Source: Verrucomicrobiota bacterium (GTDB taxonomy: Bacteria; Verrucomicrobiota; Lentisphaeria; Oligosphaerales; JAFGRS01). Taken from it: DNA of 5,189 nt. Positions 5,090 through 5,189 of this stretch are shown piece after piece. Numbering within the stretch: the first letter of the stretch is position 1; every line of letters begins with the position of its first letter. The position numbers were made by a program, and so were the translations under genes. The DNA is taken from the NCBI GenBank assembly GCA_019136035.1, contig JAGVUW010000807.1, positions 1 through 5,189 of the forward strand, written 5' to 3'. The notes beneath the pieces are model-generated. The model had not been told where the DNA came from, searched no databases, and worked only from the letters and a program-made list of their open reading frames with translations.

Positions 5090-5135
5090 GCGGCAGTCAC
5101 CTGCCGCGCAGGCAAGAGCGGCGGTCACCCGCCGC
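5090..5135. repeat. Two tandem 18-base palindromes with TCAC loops
   Basis: The first is GCGGCAGTCACCTGCCGC (5090-5107) and the second GCGGCGGTCACCCGCCGC (5118-5135), with a 10-base spacer. Each has a 7-bp stem and a TCAC loop; the first can extend by one pair (5089 with 5108). They differ only at positions 6 and 13, which pair with each other: A-T in the first, G-C in the second. The hairpin at 5007-5024 is a third copy in inverted orientation. Confidence 0.65.
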
Positions 5136-5189
5136 ACTCCAGACGCTGCCTGCCCCCGGCGCATGCCGCCGGCTGCGCGAGCACCATCC

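Larger units (their letters stand above)
4984..5189. other. Hairpin-rich intergenic region after the URO-D-like gene
   Basis: No credible gene is seen in these 206 bases. They hold three regular 18-base palindromes (5007-5024, 5090-5107, 5118-5135), a decayed relative around 5031-5052, and CCGGC/GCCGG around GCATGCC (5156-5172). A last partial look-alike, GCGAGCACC at 5177-5185, sits near the window edge. Confidence 0.6.

Noticed and set aside
3523..5115. A 530-codon open frame on the minus strand.
   Set aside because: It lies opposite the URO-D-like gene, whose G/C-rich third positions remove stops on the other strand. Its composition is Ala/Val/Gln/His-rich, it has no recognisable domain, and it runs through the hairpin-rich flanks.

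Overview
This is a very GC-rich bacterial window with about 2.4 kb of mobile element set between two host genes. Three lines point loosely to an uncultured member of the Planctomycetota-Verrucomicrobiota-Lentisphaerota (PVC) assemblage or a similar large-genome environmental bacterium: the strong G/C bias at third codon positions, a URO-D-fold protein that is clearly not the haem enzyme HemE, and degenerate CTCCGCGC/CTCTGCGC octamers in intergenic DNA. This assignment is an inference; there is no rRNA or other phylogenetic marker here.

Layout: (1) 2-496 is the 3' end of an unrecognised gene. (2) 497-1075 has no convincing gene but is rich in palindromes and octamer repeats. (3) About 1076-3480 is an IS91-like element. 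It carries an intact tyrosine recombinase (1213-2055) and, 10 bases later, an intact zinc-finger HUH/Y2 rolling-circle transposase (2066-3175). An interrupted inverted repeat brackets the pair (1076-1100 and 3415-3436), and a 9-bp hairpin beyond the right repeat (3443-3466) is a candidate origin end. (4) 3481-3816 is non-coding and ends in a structured leader (3726-3766) and a clear ribosome binding site. (5) 3817-4983 encodes a complete 388-residue URO-D/MtaA-like protein. (6) 4984-5189 is non-coding and holds a cluster of look-alike hairpins.

How the parts relate: the recombinase and transposase sit close enough to be one transcript and are probably translationally coupled. The Y2 protein would carry out single-strand nicking and joining at the element's ends; what the recombinase contributes is not established. 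The URO-D-like gene has its own leader, Shine-Dalgarno and terminator-like hairpin, so it looks like an independent unit. The most unusual signal is the 3' cluster at 5007-5135. It has three 18-base palindromes of the form GCGG-NNN-TCAC-NNN-CCGC (one inverted) whose inner base pairs differ by compensatory changes, plus one or two decayed copies.
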